Part shown: piece after piece, positions 63,762 to 64,000 of the stretch
Layout: the number at the start of each line of letters is the position of its first letter
Position numbering within the stretch: the stretch's first letter is position 1
DNA from: Gracilimonas mengyeensis
Lineage (GTDB): Bacteria > Bacteroidota > Rhodothermia > Balneolales > Balneolaceae
Length of the DNA: 64,000 nt
NCBI RefSeq assembly: GCF_900182705.1
Contig: NZ_FXTP01000013.1
Span: 62,001 to 126,000 of the forward strand
Reading direction: 5' to 3'
Notes under the pieces: generated by a model
Told to the model about the DNA's origin: nothing
Database searches by the model: none
Seen by the model: the letters and a program-made list of their open reading frames with translations, nothing else
Made by a program: the position numbers and the translations under genes

Positions 63762-64000
63762 GATACCCCCATAGTTTGTGGTTCGGAAGTAGAGACCATG
63801 GAGAAATAGAAGTCTTCCAGGTTGGGAGTTACGGCTTCAAAATCGTTGCCTGGTGCGTGATCTGCTTTAATGTGGATTTGTGTGTTGCCCGCGGCAAGCC
63901 GGGTGGAAATGACCTGGTGATTTTCACGGTAATGATTCAATTCATCGGTGGATATAGTCTTCTTCCACACCTTACCATCCAGTGTTTTAACGAGATCGGA
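63758..64000 (-). CDS. ABC transporter ATP-binding protein, 3' part
   Basis: Only the C-terminal 80 residues are inside the window; the frame is open to the right edge at 64000. The ending (EAVTPNLEDFYFSMVS) is the common tail of ABC ATPases that pair with ABC-2 permeases. It overlaps the permease/M1 gene by 4 bases (ATGA), so the two form one transporter. The ATP-binding motifs lie outside the window. Confidence 0.75.
   Translation of the reverse strand, partial: SDLVKTLDGKVWKKTISTDELNHYRENHQVISTRLAAGNTQIHIKADHAPGNDFEAVTPNLEDFYFSMVSTSEPQTMGVS

Overview
The window reads as a chromosome segment of a marine-type member of the Bacteroidota/Balneolota/Rhodothermota lineage. This is inferred from gene content: tandem OmpH/Skp chaperones, mreBCD-PBP2-rodA, a TonB receptor with DUF4374 and PepSY partners, a DUF5060 glycosidase, Na+-coupled symporters, and TATATTTG boxes resembling the Bacteroidota -7 element. 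Most genes lie in tightly packed leftward operons. No rRNA, tRNA, CRISPR array or intact insertion sequence was seen. The first and last genes are cut by the window edges.

Layout. 1-1440: three OmpH-family periplasmic chaperones and a clear terminator. 1767-3631: a vWA protein and rnhB. 3650-9156 (leftward): rod-shape operon mreB-mreC-mreD-PBP2-rodA. 9377-11556: purN-purH. 12319-15156: recA-recX and an AI-2E-family permease. 15853-18364: GNAT/ATP-grasp fusion and a DUF1761 protein. 18426-21468: PAS histidine kinase and Na+/phosphate symporter. 21886-23707: a frameshifted small membrane gene and a double-domain class II aldolase. 23708-26698: accessory island with a VapBC-like pair and an orphan GIY-YIG gene, bracketed by diverged repeats. 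26699-28726: DUF4212 plus SSS symporter pair.

29290-32455 is the most interesting block. It is a rightward four-gene operon: a 2OG-Fe(II) oxygenase-like protein, a Lys/Glu-rich protein with five 11-residue repeats, an ATP-grasp-like protein that has lost its nucleotide-binding middle, and a complete RimK-like ATP-grasp ligase. It looks like a protein- or peptide-modifying system whose candidate substrate is the repeat protein. The layout resembles graspetide clusters, but I recognise no described family with this gene set.

32683-38272: two K+ uptake systems, trkH-trkA (leftward) and ktrB-ktrA (rightward). The ktrB-like gene carries an in-frame TAG where a Gln codon is expected. 38415-40461: small winged-helix protein and alanine dehydrogenase. 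41142-46819: secreted polysaccharide-degradation cluster (cupin, beta-helix protein, DUF5060/apiosidase-like glycosidase, beta-sandwich protein). 47129-48015: small membrane protein and lipoprotein. 48296-53205: iron-siderophore uptake operon with a likely Fur-type operator. 53496-60073: small enzymes, erythromycin-esterase-family protein, SRPBCC protein, outer-membrane barrel, M20 amidohydrolase, Crp-like regulator, CPBP protease. 60186-64000: ABC-2 permease/M1 aminopeptidase fusion and the end of its ATPase.

Intergenic spaces are rich in diverged palindromic repeats of several families (1568, 11691, 11764, 24724, 38755, 40575, 40714, 46976). They account for most of the long non-coding gaps.
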